Positions 45,510 to 54,998 of a stretch of DNA of 64,000 nucleotides are shown in pieces. Below the pieces are notes generated by a model, which saw only the letters and a list, made by a program, of their open reading frames with translations, was not told the DNA's origin and ran no database searches. Numbering within the stretch: the stretch's first letter is position 1; every line of letters begins with the position of its first letter. Location of the stretch: assembly GCF_009907385.1 (NCBI RefSeq), contig NZ_JAAATR010000033.1, forward strand, positions 1 to 64,000, written 5' to 3'. The stretch comes from Atlantibacter hermannii (lineage in GTDB: Bacteria > Pseudomonadota > Gammaproteobacteria > Enterobacterales > Enterobacteriaceae). Made by a program: the position numbers and the translations under genes.

Positions 45510-47108
45510 TCAGCGCAGCGTTAACGCTGACATATGTCGATCGTTGTTAATGGCAGGTGGCGGTAAGCCACCTGCCAGCCAGCGCGGGAAATCGGCAATC
45601 GGCATGGGCTTCGCATAAAGATATCCCTGCAATATCGCCACGCCGTGGCGGCGCAGATAGCCTTCCTGCTGTTCTGTCTCTACCCCTTCCGCCACCAGAT
45701 TAATCCGCAGCCGTTTACCCAGCGCGATAATAATATCCGTCACCGTAGAGTTCACCGCGTCGGTACCAATCGCGGCGGTAAAGCTTTTATCGATCTTCAG
45801 CACATTGGGATGCAGGCGCTCAAGGTAGGCCAGCGAGCTCTGCCCGGTGCCGAAATCGTCAATGGCCAGTTCCACGCCCATCTGATGCAGTTCGCGCACC
45901 ACGCGGTAATCCATGTCCGGTAGCGCGTCGCGTTCAGTCAACTCCAGTATCAACTGTTGTTTAGGCTGACTGGCGAACCAGACGCGGCGTAAATCATCAA
46001 TAATCACCCCGTTATGAAAATGGCTGGCCGCCACGTTGATGCCGATATGAAACTGCTCCGACGCCGGGAAGAGAGGCAGTTGGCGCACGGTTTCTGCCAG
46101 TACGTAGCGGGTGAGCGGGGCGATCAGATCCTGCTGCTCGGCAAGGGGAATAAACACCTCCGGGGAGATCCATCCCTGGCGCGGATTGTTCCAGCGCAGC
46201 AGGATCTCCACGCCGACGCAGTGCCGGTCGCGCGCCCGCACCAGCGGCTGGCAAAAGACTTCAAACTCCCGGGCGGCGATGCCCAGATTGATTTCCCAGG
46301 AAAAGCTCATGCGCGTCGCGCTGGCAAGCCAGGTGATATAGCCGATCAGCAGGCTGAGCATTAGCGCCAGCGGCAATTGGGCGGGCAAGCTTCGCAGCGC
46401 CACGCTTTCCGGTGACGGACCGGTGGCGATCACCGCAAACGGGTAGCGGCTGGAGTGATAGCGATGCTCAGCGTGGCCTCTGGCGAGCGGCAGTTGATTA
46501 TCGTAAATGGTCTGCCCGACCAGATATTGATTCGCCACATTGAGCACCGCCTGGGTGATTAATGGCGGGCGCGGCTGAAGCGTCAGCCCTGCCAGCAATT
46601 CGATATTCACCACCTGCATTACGCCGCTTTGCCCATCCAGGCTCGACGGCTCCCACAGCAGCAAAATCGGCGAACCCTTTAACAGCGAACCGGCAGTGGA
46701 TAACGTCATCAGCGGATACGACGACGGTAGTTTGGGTTGCAACTGATTAATCGGAATATCGCGGTGACCAAAAATACTGGAGCAGTACAGCGTGCCATCT
46801 TTCACCAGCGCGATAGAACGAACCGTTTGCAGACGCGCCGCCTGCTCGCGCAGCTGATACTGCGTCATATCACAGGGGATGCCGGGCAGTGTCACCAGCG
46901 ATTTTCGTGCGACCTCGATAGGCTCTAACACTTTTTCCAGCGAGGCAATCGCGCGTTGACTGTACTCGACTATTTCATGCCGGTTATCGCTGCGCTCAGT
47001 GACATAACGCAGGCCCAGCGTCACGATAAGGGTCAGGATAGCAAGCACTATACAAAGAATGAATCGTCTACGCCGATAGTGGTAAATGATGCGCTGGGCT
47101 GTTTGCAT
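45510..47108 (-). CDS. pdeD: Cyclic-di-GMP phosphodiesterase PdeD (YoaD)
   Basis: The 532-residue protein has an N-terminal membrane helix (about 17-35), a periplasmic CSS-motif domain with the redox-sensitive CSS in LYCSSIFGHRD (near 108), a second helix (about 245-265) and a C-terminal EAL domain. In the EAL signature it reads VEILLRW, keeping the glutamate; AIDDFGTGQSSL, KIDKSF and VAEGVET are intact, so it should hydrolyse c-di-GMP. Length equals E. coli YoaD. GAGG lies eight bases upstream of ATG. Confidence 0.95.
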   Translation of the reverse strand: MQTAQRIIYHYRRRRFILCIVLAILTLIVTLGLRYVTERSDNRHEIVEYSQRAIASLEKVLEPIEVARKSLVTLPGIPCDMTQYQLREQAARLQTVRSIALVKDGTLYCSSIFGHRDIPINQLQPKLPSSYPLMTLSTAGSLLKGSPILLLWEPSSLDGQSGVMQVVNIELLAGLTLQPRPPLITQAVLNVANQYLVGQTIYDNQLPLARGHAEHRYHSSRYPFAVIATGPSPESVALRSLPAQLPLALMLSLLIGYITWLASATRMSFSWEINLGIAAREFEVFCQPLVRARDRHCVGVEILLRWNNPRQGWISPEVFIPLAEQQDLIAPLTRYVLAETVRQLPLFPASEQFHIGINVAASHFHNGVIIDDLRRVWFASQPKQQLILELTERDALPDMDYRVVRELHQMGVELAIDDFGTGQSSLAYLERLHPNVLKIDKSFTAAIGTDAVNSTVTDIIIALGKRLRINLVAEGVETEQQEGYLRRHGVAILQGYLYAKPMPIADFPRWLAGGLPPPAINNDRHMSALTLR

Positions 47109-47197
47109 CTCCGTAGCCTCTCAGGACTTCCCCAGAGGGTGGAGAAGTGAACATTGAAAGTGTAGTGGGGATTATTTATGACGAAACCGCGACAGAT

Positions 47198-47223
47198 AAA
47201 AAAAGCGCCGCGAATGCGGCGCT
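47198..47223 (-). terminator. Rho-independent terminator of sdaA
   Basis: On the minus strand AGCGCCGC and GCGGCGCT form an eight-base-pair stem with loop ATTC, followed by six or seven Ts, just after the sdaA stop. Confidence 0.9.
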
Positions 47224-47229
47224 GGATGC

Positions 47230-48594
47230 TTAGTTACACTGGACTTTAATCGCCAGCCCGCCACGCGACGTTTCGCGGTATTTGGCGTTCATATCTTTAC
47301 CGGTTTCGTACATGGTTTCGATGACTTTATCCAGCGAGACGCGCGGCGCGCTGGTGCGGCGCATCGCCATACGGGAGGCGTTAATTGCCTTAACCGACGC
47401 GATAGCGTTACGCTCAATGCAAGGCACCTGCACCTGTCCCGCGACCGGATCGCAGGTCAGACCGAGGTTGTGCTCCATGCCGATTTCCGCCGCCACGCAA
47501 ACCTGTTCCGGGCTGGCGCCGAGAATTTCTGCCAGACCGGCTGCTGCCATAGAGCAGGCGACGCCCACTTCGCCCTGGCAACCCACTTCAGCACCGGAGA
47601 TCGACGCGTTCATTTTGTACAGCGCGCCAATCGCCCCGGAGGCCAGGAAGTAGCGGATATACACATCCGGCGTCACCGGTTCGATAAAGTGATCGTAATA
47701 AGCCAGCACCGCCGGGACGATACCGCAGGCTCCGTTGGTCGGCGCGGTCACCACGCGGCCCCCTGCGGCGTTTTCTTCATTCACCGCCAGCGCGAACATA
47801 TTGACCCAGTCGATTACGGTCATCGGATCTTTATTGTTCTTATCGCTGGATACCAGCATTCTGCGCAGCGCGGAGGCGCGACGCGGCACGCGCAGCGGGC
47901 CGGGCAGCACGCCTTCGGTATTCATACCGCGATCGATGCACGCCTGCATGGTGCGCCAGACGTTGCCGAAATAGTCTTCGATTTCCTGCTTCGTATGCAG
48001 CGCCAGTTCGTTTTTCATCACCAGACCGGAGACAGACAAACCGGTATCATTGCAGTAATCCAGCAGCGCCTGGGCGGATTTAAACGGATACGGGACGCTA
48101 ACGTCGCCGCTGGCGTCTTTACCGAAATGGGCTTCATCGACGATAAATCCGCCGCCGATGGAATAGTAAGTATTGCTGTAGATTTCTTTGTCGCCGCTAT
48201 AAGCGGTAATGCGCATCGCGTTTTCATGCAGCGGTAAGTTGTCGCTTTGAAAACGCATGCCGTTGTCTTTCGGGAAATCCACTTCATGGCGGCCCTGAGC
48301 CAGCAGCAGGCGCTCGCGGGTTTCAACATCGCGGATAAACGCCGGGATGCTGTCAATATCAACGGTATCAGGTAGATTACCCGCCAGGCCCATAATGATG
48401 GCGATATCGGTATGGTGGCCTTTGCCGGTAAGAGAAAGCGAGCCGTAAACGTCGACCGCTACGCGGGTGACGTTTTCCAGTAATCCTTTTTCGACCAGAT
48501 CATCGACGAACTGCTTCCCTGCCTTCATCGGTCCAACGGTATGGGAAGAGGAGGGACCAATGCCCACCTTAAACATGTCGAATATACTAATCAC
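47230..48594 (-). CDS. sdaA: L-serine deaminase I
   Basis: The iron-sulfur enzyme converts L-serine to pyruvate and ammonia. The GTG start at 48594 gives 454 residues (VISIFDMFKVGIGPSSSHTVGP), the E. coli length, with AGGAG upstream; the frame is open eight codons further. Cluster cysteines lie in CQGEVGVACSMAAAG (near 340) and LTCDPVAGQVQVPC (near 384-395). The substrate signature SSSHTVGP is intact. E. coli sdaA is controlled by Lrp; no site is claimed here. Confidence 0.97.
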   Translation of the reverse strand: MISIFDMFKVGIGPSSSHTVGPMKAGKQFVDDLVEKGLLENVTRVAVDVYGSLSLTGKGHHTDIAIIMGLAGNLPDTVDIDSIPAFIRDVETRERLLLAQGRHEVDFPKDNGMRFQSDNLPLHENAMRITAYSGDKEIYSNTYYSIGGGFIVDEAHFGKDASGDVSVPYPFKSAQALLDYCNDTGLSVSGLVMKNELALHTKQEIEDYFGNVWRTMQACIDRGMNTEGVLPGPLRVPRRASALRRMLVSSDKNNKDPMTVIDWVNMFALAVNEENAAGGRVVTAPTNGACGIVPAVLAYYDHFIEPVTPDVYIRYFLASGAIGALYKMNASISGAEVGCQGEVGVACSMAAAGLAEILGASPEQVCVAAEIGMEHNLGLTCDPVAGQVQVPCIERNAIASVKAINASRMAMRRTSAPRVSLDKVIETMYETGKDMNAKYRETSRGGLAIKVQCN

Positions 48595-48774
48595 AGTAAA
48601 AACTCCTGCCAGGGGCACCCTTTTGGGTGACGATGTTAGAACAACGCTTATTTTAAGAGTTTATTGTTCGGCACAGTTAATTATTCACATGAATAAAACT
48701 AATGCCTCAGACAATATTCCCTAATAAAGTGTCGCCAGACCCCATAAAAAACAGGGATTATGCTGTCATTATAG

Positions 48775-49353
48775 TTAAGGTTTCATGCCGATTTGCAGAG
48801 CCAGTTCACGAATAATGCCCGCCGTCATGCCCCAGACAAAGTAGTGCTCATACCACGACAGCCAGACGCGGTGATGGTTTCCGCGCCGGTGGATGTCCAG
48901 CGGATGGTAGCGTCCAAGGCGCAGCGCTTCATCCAGCGGCATCTCGAACACCGCGGACACTTCTTCTTCGCTGGCGTGATAGGGCAGGTCAGGCGGGATA
49001 ATCCCCACCACCGGCGTGACCTGAAAACCGGTGACGCTGTCCACCGTGGGCAGCACGCCGATCACTTCTACCGACTCCGGCGGAATAGCCACCTCTTCCT
49101 GGGCTTCGCGTAGCGCGGCGGCAATCAGAGAGCTGTCCTCCGGATCCCGCGCGCCGCCGGGGAAGGCCACTTGTCCGGCGTGTTTACGCATCCGCGTTGA
49201 ACGTTGGGTGAGCAGTAAACCGGGCACCGGGCGGCGGACAATCGGCACCAGCACCGCCGCCTGGCGCTGATTAAGCGAATGGCGGCTGATCTCCGGGCGT
49301 AATAACTGAAAACGGGCTAAAAAACTGTCCAGCGTCATCGGCGGATTACTCAT
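48775..49353 (-). CDS. nudL: Nudix hydrolase NudL
   Basis: The 192-residue protein has a complete Nudix box, [25 protein letters not shown] (near residues 66-90), preceded by the UPF0035 motif [20 protein letters not shown] typical of CoA pyrophosphatases. E. coli YeaB/NudL has the same length. It lies nine bases after pabB and is co-transcribed with it. Activity on CoA or related nucleotides is inferred from the family. Confidence 0.94.
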   Translation of the reverse strand: MSNPPMTLDSFLARFQLLRPEISRHSLNQRQAAVLVPIVRRPVPGLLLTQRSTRMRKHAGQVAFPGGARDPEDSSLIAAALREAQEEVAIPPESVEVIGVLPTVDSVTGFQVTPVVGIIPPDLPYHASEEEVSAVFEMPLDEALRLGRYHPLDIHRRGNHHRVWLSWYEHYFVWGMTAGIIRELALQIGMKP

Positions 49354-49362
49354 GGGGCTCCT

Positions 49363-50727
49363 TCACAGGTGATTAAGGATACGATTAACTTTATCAAAAG
49401 TTTCCTGATATTCCGCCGCTTCGTCGCTGTCCGCCACAATGCCGCCGCCCGCCGCGCAGTACAGCGTGCCGTCCTGCGCGGTGACGGTGCGGATGGTGAT
49501 GCTGGTATCCATATTGCCGCAGAAACTGATGTAGCCGATGCTGCCGCACCAGGCGTTACGCCGCTGGGGCTCCAGCTCTTCGATGATCTCCATCGCCCGC
49601 ACTTTAGGGGCGCCGGTAATCGAGCCGCCGGGGAAACTGGCGCGCAGCAGATCGGTGGCATGAAGAGGGGCGGGCAGGGTAGCGGTAATGGTGCTCACCA
49701 GATGATGCACCGCCGGGAAGGGCTCCACCACAAACAACTCCGGCACCCTGACGCTGCCCGGCAGCGCGACGCGTCCGATATCGTTACGCAGCAGATCGAC
49801 AATCATTAAATTTTCCGCCCGGTCTTTGGGCGATGCGGCCAGTTTTTGCGCCTGAAGGTCATCTTGCTCAGGATCGGCCAGACGCGGCAGCGTGCCTTTA
49901 ATCGGGCGAGTCTGGATCTGGTCGCCTTCCAGCAAAATAAAACGTTCCGGCGACAGGCTGAGAATCGCCTGTTCCGGCAGGCGCAAGAAGGCGCTGAACG
50001 GCGCGCGATTGGCGGCATTGAGCCGCAAAAACGCCTGCCACTCATCTCCCTGATAGGTCGCCTGAAAACGCTGCGCCAGATTGACCTGATAGCAGTCGCC
50101 GCTTTGCAGATACGCCTGAATCTGGCGGAATTTGGCGCCGTATTCCTCGCGGCTCATATTAGCGGACCAGTCGGAGGTGCGTTCAAACGGCGCAGGCTGC
50201 GGCCCACACTGCTGTTCCAGCCAGGCGAGGCACGCCTCCGGGTCGCCCCAGCTCAGCAGCGTCAGGGTCTGGCGATGATGGTCGGCAATCAGCGCCCAGT
50301 CGTAAATCCCCACCGCCATATCAGGCGCGTTAACGTCCTGTCTGGCTATCACCGGCAACGTTTCGAAGCGTCGTCCGAGATCGTAGCCGAACAATCCCAG
50401 TGCGCCGCCCTGGAAGGGCAGGTCAGGGACAACGTCAGGATGGATATTCAGCGACGCCAGCGCTGATTTCAGCAGCGCTAACGGGCATTCAGATGAGGTC
50501 TGGATCTCGTCGCCAGTATCGATAACGGTTGTGCAACCGACGGTTTGCAGGGTGATTTTTGGATCGGCCACCAGAATATCAAACCGGTTATGGGCATGGT
50601 CGGCAAAACCGGAATGCAGCAGCATCGCCCAGGGCTGAGGGTGCAGGGGGGCAAAACGGGTCAACAGCGCATCAGGTTGCCAGGGCAGCGTAACGGTTTT
50701 CAGGCCGGAGGAGTGGATTGTTTGCAT
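49363..50727 (-). CDS. pabB: Aminodeoxychorismate synthase component 1
   Basis: PabB, with PabA, makes 4-amino-4-deoxychorismate for p-aminobenzoate and folate synthesis. The chorismate-binding domain is in the C-terminal half: QTRPIKGTLPRL (with the lysine of PIKGT), ENLMIVDLLRNDIGRVA, FPGGSITGAPKVRAMEII and CGSIGYISFCGNMDTSI. The ATG at 50727 gives 454 residues, close to the 453 of E. coli; ATG 50739 and a GTG at 50745 are alternatives. It is divergent from yoaH and followed by nudL. Confidence 0.95.
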   Translation of the reverse strand: MQTIHSSGLKTVTLPWQPDALLTRFAPLHPQPWAMLLHSGFADHAHNRFDILVADPKITLQTVGCTTVIDTGDEIQTSSECPLALLKSALASLNIHPDVVPDLPFQGGALGLFGYDLGRRFETLPVIARQDVNAPDMAVGIYDWALIADHHRQTLTLLSWGDPEACLAWLEQQCGPQPAPFERTSDWSANMSREEYGAKFRQIQAYLQSGDCYQVNLAQRFQATYQGDEWQAFLRLNAANRAPFSAFLRLPEQAILSLSPERFILLEGDQIQTRPIKGTLPRLADPEQDDLQAQKLAASPKDRAENLMIVDLLRNDIGRVALPGSVRVPELFVVEPFPAVHHLVSTITATLPAPLHATDLLRASFPGGSITGAPKVRAMEIIEELEPQRRNAWCGSIGYISFCGNMDTSITIRTVTAQDGTLYCAAGGGIVADSDEAAEYQETFDKVNRILNHL

Positions 50728-50823
50728 CGCTAAACTCATCAACACGGGTTGCCCGCGCGCCGTGGTTGGCGCAATCCGGGCAACGTGAAATAATAACCGC
50801 CAGCAATGTAACAGGAGTCAACC

Positions 50824-51003
50824 ATGTTTGCAGGATTACCTTCACTCACCCATGAACAGCAACAGCAGGCGGTCGAGCGGATTCAGGAACTGATGGCGCA
50901 GGGATTAAGCAGCGGCCAGGCAATCGCCCAGGTGGCGGAAGAAATTCGCGCGACCCATAAGGGCGACCGCATCGTCGCCCGTTTTGAAGATGAAGACGAG
51001 TAG
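50824..51003 (+). CDS. yoaH: YoaH, UPF0181 small protein
   Basis: The 59-residue protein [20 protein letters not shown]... ending [11 protein letters not shown] is nearly identical to E. coli YoaH and the same length. It is acidic at the C-terminus and probably helical. A strong ACAGGAG site precedes the ATG. It converges on yoaB with two bases between stops. Function unknown. Confidence 0.95.
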   Translation: MFAGLPSLTHEQQQQAVERIQELMAQGLSSGQAIAQVAEEIRATHKGDRIVARFEDEDE

Positions 51004-51005
51004 AC

Positions 51006-51350
51006 TTACACCGCCGCAATAATTTTAATTTCTACTTTGTATTGCGGCTTCATCAGTTTCGCTTCCACGGTGCAGCGCACCGGCGCATGTCCCGCCGCCA
51101 CCCAGGCGTCCCAGGCTTCATTCATCCGGGCAAAATCGGCACGGTCGGCGAGGAAGATCGTCGCGTCGAGAATGCGGGTTTTGTCGCTGCCCTGGGCCTG
51201 CAACATTTCATCGATCTGCGCCAGAATATCCGCGGTCTGGGCACGCGCATCGGCATCGGTATTTTCCGGCACGCCGGTATAGTAGAGGGTCTGATTGTAA
51301 ATCACGGCGTCGGACCAGCGGGCTTCCGGGTTGATGCGAAGGATTGTCAT
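51006..51350 (-). CDS. yoaB: RidA-family protein YoaB
   Basis: The 114-residue protein begins MTILRINPEARWSDAVIYNQTLYYTGVPEN and keeps the RidA-type C-terminal segment HAPVRCTVEAKL with the arginine used for imine binding. It has the E. coli YoaB length. RidA proteins deaminate reactive enamine/imine intermediates; the specific substrate of YoaB is unknown. The start at 51350 follows AGGAC; the 20 open codons upstream have no homology. Confidence 0.93.
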   Translation of the reverse strand: MTILRINPEARWSDAVIYNQTLYYTGVPENTDADARAQTADILAQIDEMLQAQGSDKTRILDATIFLADRADFARMNEAWDAWVAAGHAPVRCTVEAKLMKPQYKVEIKIIAAV

Positions 51351-51448
51351 CGTTATGTCCTTATGGTTTTCAAAGAGTGCCAGACTGCCATATCGTGAGC
51401 GTCGCGTCATCTCTTTGGCTGGCGAAAGCCGCGCGCCCCTGACATAAT

Positions 51449-51468
51449 CACTGGCAATTTATCCAGGG
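51449..51468. promoter_or_regulatory. LexA-like box in front of yoaA
   Basis: CACTGGCAATTTATCCAGGG contains CTG-N10-CAG as in SOS boxes, overlapping the ribosome-binding region of yoaA. yoaA encodes a DNA-repair helicase-like protein, so SOS control would be plausible. The flanking bases depart from the consensus. Confidence 0.35.
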
Positions 51469-51474
51469 GGTAGT

Positions 51475-53406
51475 GTGACGGACATCAGTGTGGCTGAAGA
51501 AAATGTGACGGACGATTTCGCAACCGACGGGCAACTGGCAAAAGCGATACCGGGCTTTAAACCGCGTGAACCCCAGCGTCTGATGGCGCAGGCCGTGGCG
51601 AAGGCGATCGAGACGCAAACCCCGCTGGTGGTCGAAGCCGGCACCGGCACCGGAAAAACCTACGCCTATCTTGCCCCTGCGCTGCGTTCGGAGAAGAAAG
51701 TCATTATCTCCACCGGTTCAAAGGCCCTTCAGGATCAGCTCTACAGCCGCGACCTGCCCACCGTCGCCCGCGCTCTGGACTATAAAGGCAAACTGGCGCT
51801 ACTCAAGGGGCGCTCTAACTATCTGTGTCTCGAACGTCTGGAACAACAGGCGCTGGCCGGAGGCGATCTGCCGGTACAAACCCTGAGCGACGTGATCCTG
51901 CTGCGCAGCTGGGCCAATCAAACCTTTGATGGCGATATCAGCACCTGCGCCAGCGTGGCGGAAGACGCCCCGGTCTGGCCGCTGGTCACCAGCACCAACG
52001 ATAACTGCCTTGGGGCCGACTGCCCGCTGTATAAAGACTGCTTCGTGGTGAAAGCGCGTAAAAACGCCATGGAGGCCGACGTGGTGGTGGTTAACCATCA
52101 TCTGTTTATGGCCGATATGGTGGTGAAAGAGAGCGGGTTCGCCGAGCTGATCCCGGAAGTGGACGTCACTATTTTCGACGAAGCGCACCAGATCCCGGAT
52201 ATCGCCAGTCAGTATTTCGGCCAGTCGCTGTCCAGCCGCCAGCTTCAGGATCTGGCAAAAGACATCACCATCGCCTACCGCACCGAAGTCAAAGATACCC
52301 AGCAGCTGCAAAAATGCGCCGACCGGCTGGCCCAGAGCGCGCAGGATTTCCGTCTGCAGCTGGGGGAGCCGGGCTTTCGCGGCAATCTGCGCGAGCTGCT
52401 GGCGGACCCCGCCATCCAGCGGGCGCTGGTGCTGCTCGATGATGCGCTGGAGCTGTGCTACGACGTGGCGAAGCTGTCGCTGGGGCGCTCGGCGCTGCTG
52501 GATGCGGCGTTCGAACGCGCCACACTGTACCGCGCCCGCCTGAAGCGGCTCAAAGAGATCAACACCCCGGGCTTCAGTTACTGGTACGAATGTAATTCGC
52601 GCCATTTCACCCTGGCGCTGACGCCGCTGAACGTGGCGGATAAGTTTACTGACGTGATGGCGCAAAAATCCGGCACCTGGGTTTTCACCTCCGCCACGCT
52701 GTCGGTGAATGACGATTTGCACCACTTTACCGACCGGTTAGGCATCAGCGAAGCGGAAACGCTGCTGCTGCCCAGCCCGTTTGATTACCAGACACAGGCG
52801 CTGCTCTGCGTGCCGCGCGGCCTGCCAATGGCCAACCAGCCCGGCGCGGCGCGTCATCTGGCCAGAATGCTGAAACCGATGATCGAGGCCAACAACGGGC
52901 GCTGCTTTATGCTCTGCACCTCCCACGCCATGATGCGCGATCTGGCGGAGCAGTTCCGCGCCATGCTGACGCTGCCAGTGCTGCTGCAGGGCGAAACCAG
53001 TAAAGGCCAGCTGCTGCAACAGTTTGTCGAGGCCGGCAATGCCCTGCTGGTGGCGACCAGCAGCTTCTGGGAAGGGGTGGACGTGCGCGGCGATACGCTG
53101 TCGCTGGTGATCATCGATAAACTGCCGTTTACCTCACCGGACGATCCGCTGCTCAAAGCGCGCATGGAAGATTGCCGCCTGCGCGGCGGCGATCCGTTTG
53201 ACGAAGTTCAACTGCCGGATGCGGTTATCACCCTCAAGCAGGGCGTCGGGCGTTTGATCCGCGACGTTGACGATCGCGGTGTGCTGGTGATCTGCGACAA
53301 CCGTCTGGTGATGCGTCCTTATGGCGCAGTGTTCCTGGCGAGCCTGCCGCCTGCGCCGCGCACCCGCGACATTAGCCGCGCCGCCGCGTTTCTCGCCGCC
53401 CCGTGA
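51475..53406 (+). CDS. yoaA: YoaA, DinG/XPD-like iron-sulfur helicase
   Basis: The protein has the helicase motifs EAGTGTGKTYAYLAPAL (Walker A), FDEAHQIPD (DEAH box) and VGRLIRDVDDRG (motif VI), with cysteines between motifs Ia and II (SNYLCLERL, CASVAED, DNCLGADCPLYKDC) for a 4Fe-4S cluster. E. coli YoaA acts with the clamp-loader subunit HolC in repair of stalled forks. GTG at 51475 with AGGGGG upstream gives 643 residues; a second GTG at 51505 would give the E. coli-like start MTDDFATDGQL. Confidence 0.95.
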   Translation: MTDISVAEENVTDDFATDGQLAKAIPGFKPREPQRLMAQAVAKAIETQTPLVVEAGTGTGKTYAYLAPALRSEKKVIISTGSKALQDQLYSRDLPTVARALDYKGKLALLKGRSNYLCLERLEQQALAGGDLPVQTLSDVILLRSWANQTFDGDISTCASVAEDAPVWPLVTSTNDNCLGADCPLYKDCFVVKARKNAMEADVVVVNHHLFMADMVVKESGFAELIPEVDVTIFDEAHQIPDIASQYFGQSLSSRQLQDLAKDITIAYRTEVKDTQQLQKCADRLAQSAQDFRLQLGEPGFRGNLRELLADPAIQRALVLLDDALELCYDVAKLSLGRSALLDAAFERATLYRARLKRLKEINTPGFSYWYECNSRHFTLALTPLNVADKFTDVMAQKSGTWVFTSATLSVNDDLHHFTDRLGISEAETLLLPSPFDYQTQALLCVPRGLPMANQPGAARHLARMLKPMIEANNGRCFMLCTSHAMMRDLAEQFRAMLTLPVLLQGETSKGQLLQQFVEAGNALLVATSSFWEGVDVRGDTLSLVIIDKLPFTSPDDPLLKARMEDCRLRGGDPFDEVQLPDAVITLKQGVGRLIRDVDDRGVLVICDNRLVMRPYGAVFLASLPPAPRTRDISRAAAFLAAP

Positions 53407-53483
53407 CGGAGTAATTTGTGCCAGACTATGGTAAGATGCGCGCCATTTTTACATGACCCCACCTCGCGAGAGTGCGAAAAGAT

Positions 53484-54179
53484 ATGCGAATTCTGGCCAT
53501 AGACACCGCCACCGAAGCCTGTTCCGTAGCGCTTCAGGATAACGACACCATTCATGCTCATTTCGAGCTGTGCCAACGTGAGCACACTCAACGAATTTTG
53601 CCGCTGGTTCAGACACTTCTGAACCAGTGCGCTGTTTCCTTGTCTCAGATTGACGCGCTGGCGTTTGGCCGCGGCCCCGGCAGTTTTACCGGCGTGCGCA
53701 TCGGCATCGGCATCGCTCAGGGCCTGGCGCTGGGCGCGGAACTGCCGATGATCGGCGTGTCGACCCTCGCCACCATGGCGCAGGGCGCGTACCGCAAAAC
53801 TGGCGCAACCCGCGTCCTGGCCGCCATCGACGCGCGCATGGGCGAAGTCTACTGGGCTGAGTACCAGCGCGATGCGCACGGCGTCTGGCATGGCGAACAC
53901 ACTGAAGCCGTGTTAACGCCGCAAGCGGTTAACGCCCGGTTGATGGAATTAAGCGGAGAATGGGCGATGGTCGGTACCGGCTGGCAGGCCTGGCCGGAGA
54001 TGGCTAACGGCAGCAGCGTAACCCTGGTAGACGGCGGCATTCAACTGCCCGCCGCTGAAGATATGCTGCCGCTGGCGGCAAGGGCTTTTGAACAACAGAA
54101 AACGGTGCCGGTTGAACAGGCCGAGCCGGTTTATCTGCGCAATGAAGTCGCCTGGAAAAAACTGCCAGGCAGAGCGTAA
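53484..54179 (+). CDS. tsaB: tRNA t6A biosynthesis protein TsaB
   Basis: The 231-residue ASKHA-fold protein ([36 protein letters not shown]) partners TsaD, TsaE and TsaC in threonylcarbamoyl modification of A37 in tRNAs reading ANN codons. It has the E. coli YeaZ length when started at 53484. It lies 77 bases after yoaA and 36 bases before yeaY. It is essential in most enterics. Confidence 0.96.
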   Translation: MRILAIDTATEACSVALQDNDTIHAHFELCQREHTQRILPLVQTLLNQCAVSLSQIDALAFGRGPGSFTGVRIGIGIAQGLALGAELPMIGVSTLATMAQGAYRKTGATRVLAAIDARMGEVYWAEYQRDAHGVWHGEHTEAVLTPQAVNARLMELSGEWAMVGTGWQAWPEMANGSSVTLVDGGIQLPAAEDMLPLAARAFEQQKTVPVEQAEPVYLRNEVAWKKLPGRA

Positions 54180-54215
54180 TCGCCTGACGCCGCGCGTCGG
54201 GTTAAGGAGTCAACA

Positions 54216-54794
54216 ATGGCGATGCAAAAAACGATGTTTCGCATATGGCTGGTGGCCATCGGTGCGCTGGCGCTCTCCGGATGCGTCACGATTCCGGATG
54301 CCATCAAAGGCTCCAGCCAGATGCCCCAGCAGGATCTGGCTGCCGTGATGGACGCGCCGCGCCTGTACGTTGGTCAGGAAGCGCGTTTCGGCGGGAAAGT
54401 GGTGAGTATCCAGAATCAGCAGGGTAAAACCCGGCTGGAAATCGCCACTGTGCCGCTCGACAGCGGCGCGCGCCCGGTGCTGGGCGAGCCTTCTCGCGGA
54501 CGCATTTATGCCGACGTAAACGGCTTCCTCGACCCGGTGGACTTTCGCGGGCAACTGGTGACGGTTCTTGGGACCATCACCGGCGCGGTAGACGGTAAGG
54601 TCGGCGCAACGCCCTACAAATTTATGACCCTGGACGTGACGGGGTATAAGCGCTGGCATATCACTCAGCAGGTGATTATGCCGCCGCAGCCCATCGATCC
54701 CTGGTTTGGCCCGTACCCGTGGCGCTATGGATATGGTCCCTGGGGCTGGTATAATCCCGGCCCGGCTCAGGTCCAGACCATTGTGACCGAGTAA
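54216..54794 (+). CDS. yeaY: Slp-family outer-membrane lipoprotein YeaY
   Basis: The 192-residue lipoprotein has a signal ending in the lipobox LALSGC (cysteine near residue 23), a Slp-type domain ([27 protein letters not shown]) and a glycine- and tyrosine-rich tail. E. coli YeaY has 193 residues. AAGGAG precedes the ATG. It lies downstream of tsaB, with a terminator before fadD. Function unknown; E. coli yeaY is sigma-E controlled. Confidence 0.94.
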   Translation: MAMQKTMFRIWLVAIGALALSGCVTIPDAIKGSSQMPQQDLAAVMDAPRLYVGQEARFGGKVVSIQNQQGKTRLEIATVPLDSGARPVLGEPSRGRIYADVNGFLDPVDFRGQLVTVLGTITGAVDGKVGATPYKFMTLDVTGYKRWHITQQVIMPPQPIDPWFGPYPWRYGYGPWGWYNPGPAQVQTIVTE

Positions 54795-54813
54795 ACCTTT
54801 GTTTTGCGGTAAT

Positions 54814-54847
54814 AACAAACAGCGGCAGGTCCGCTGTTTGTTCGTTT
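54814..54847 (+). terminator. Rho-independent terminator of yeaY
   Basis: AACAAACAGCGG and CCGCTGTTTGTT form a perfect 12-base-pair stem with a five-base loop, followed by CGTTTT. Confidence 0.85.
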
Positions 54848-54908
54848 TCAGGACATAAGAAAAATAAATAGTGACGCGCTTCGCATCCTTAAATCAGCCT
54901 AATTAATA

Positions 54909-54927
54909 AACTGGTACGCTGAGTTAA
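54909..54927. promoter_or_regulatory. FadR-like operator of fadD
   Basis: AACTGGTACGCTGAGTTAA resembles the FadR consensus (ANCTGGTCNGACNNGTTA). It lies 90 bases before the fadD TTG start, where E. coli fadD has FadR control. Confidence 0.5.
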
Positions 54928-54998
54928 TATTATGTTAACGACATGTTTTTATTACTGGGGTTGCGATGACGACGAATACTACTTTCAGAGGTGATGCA

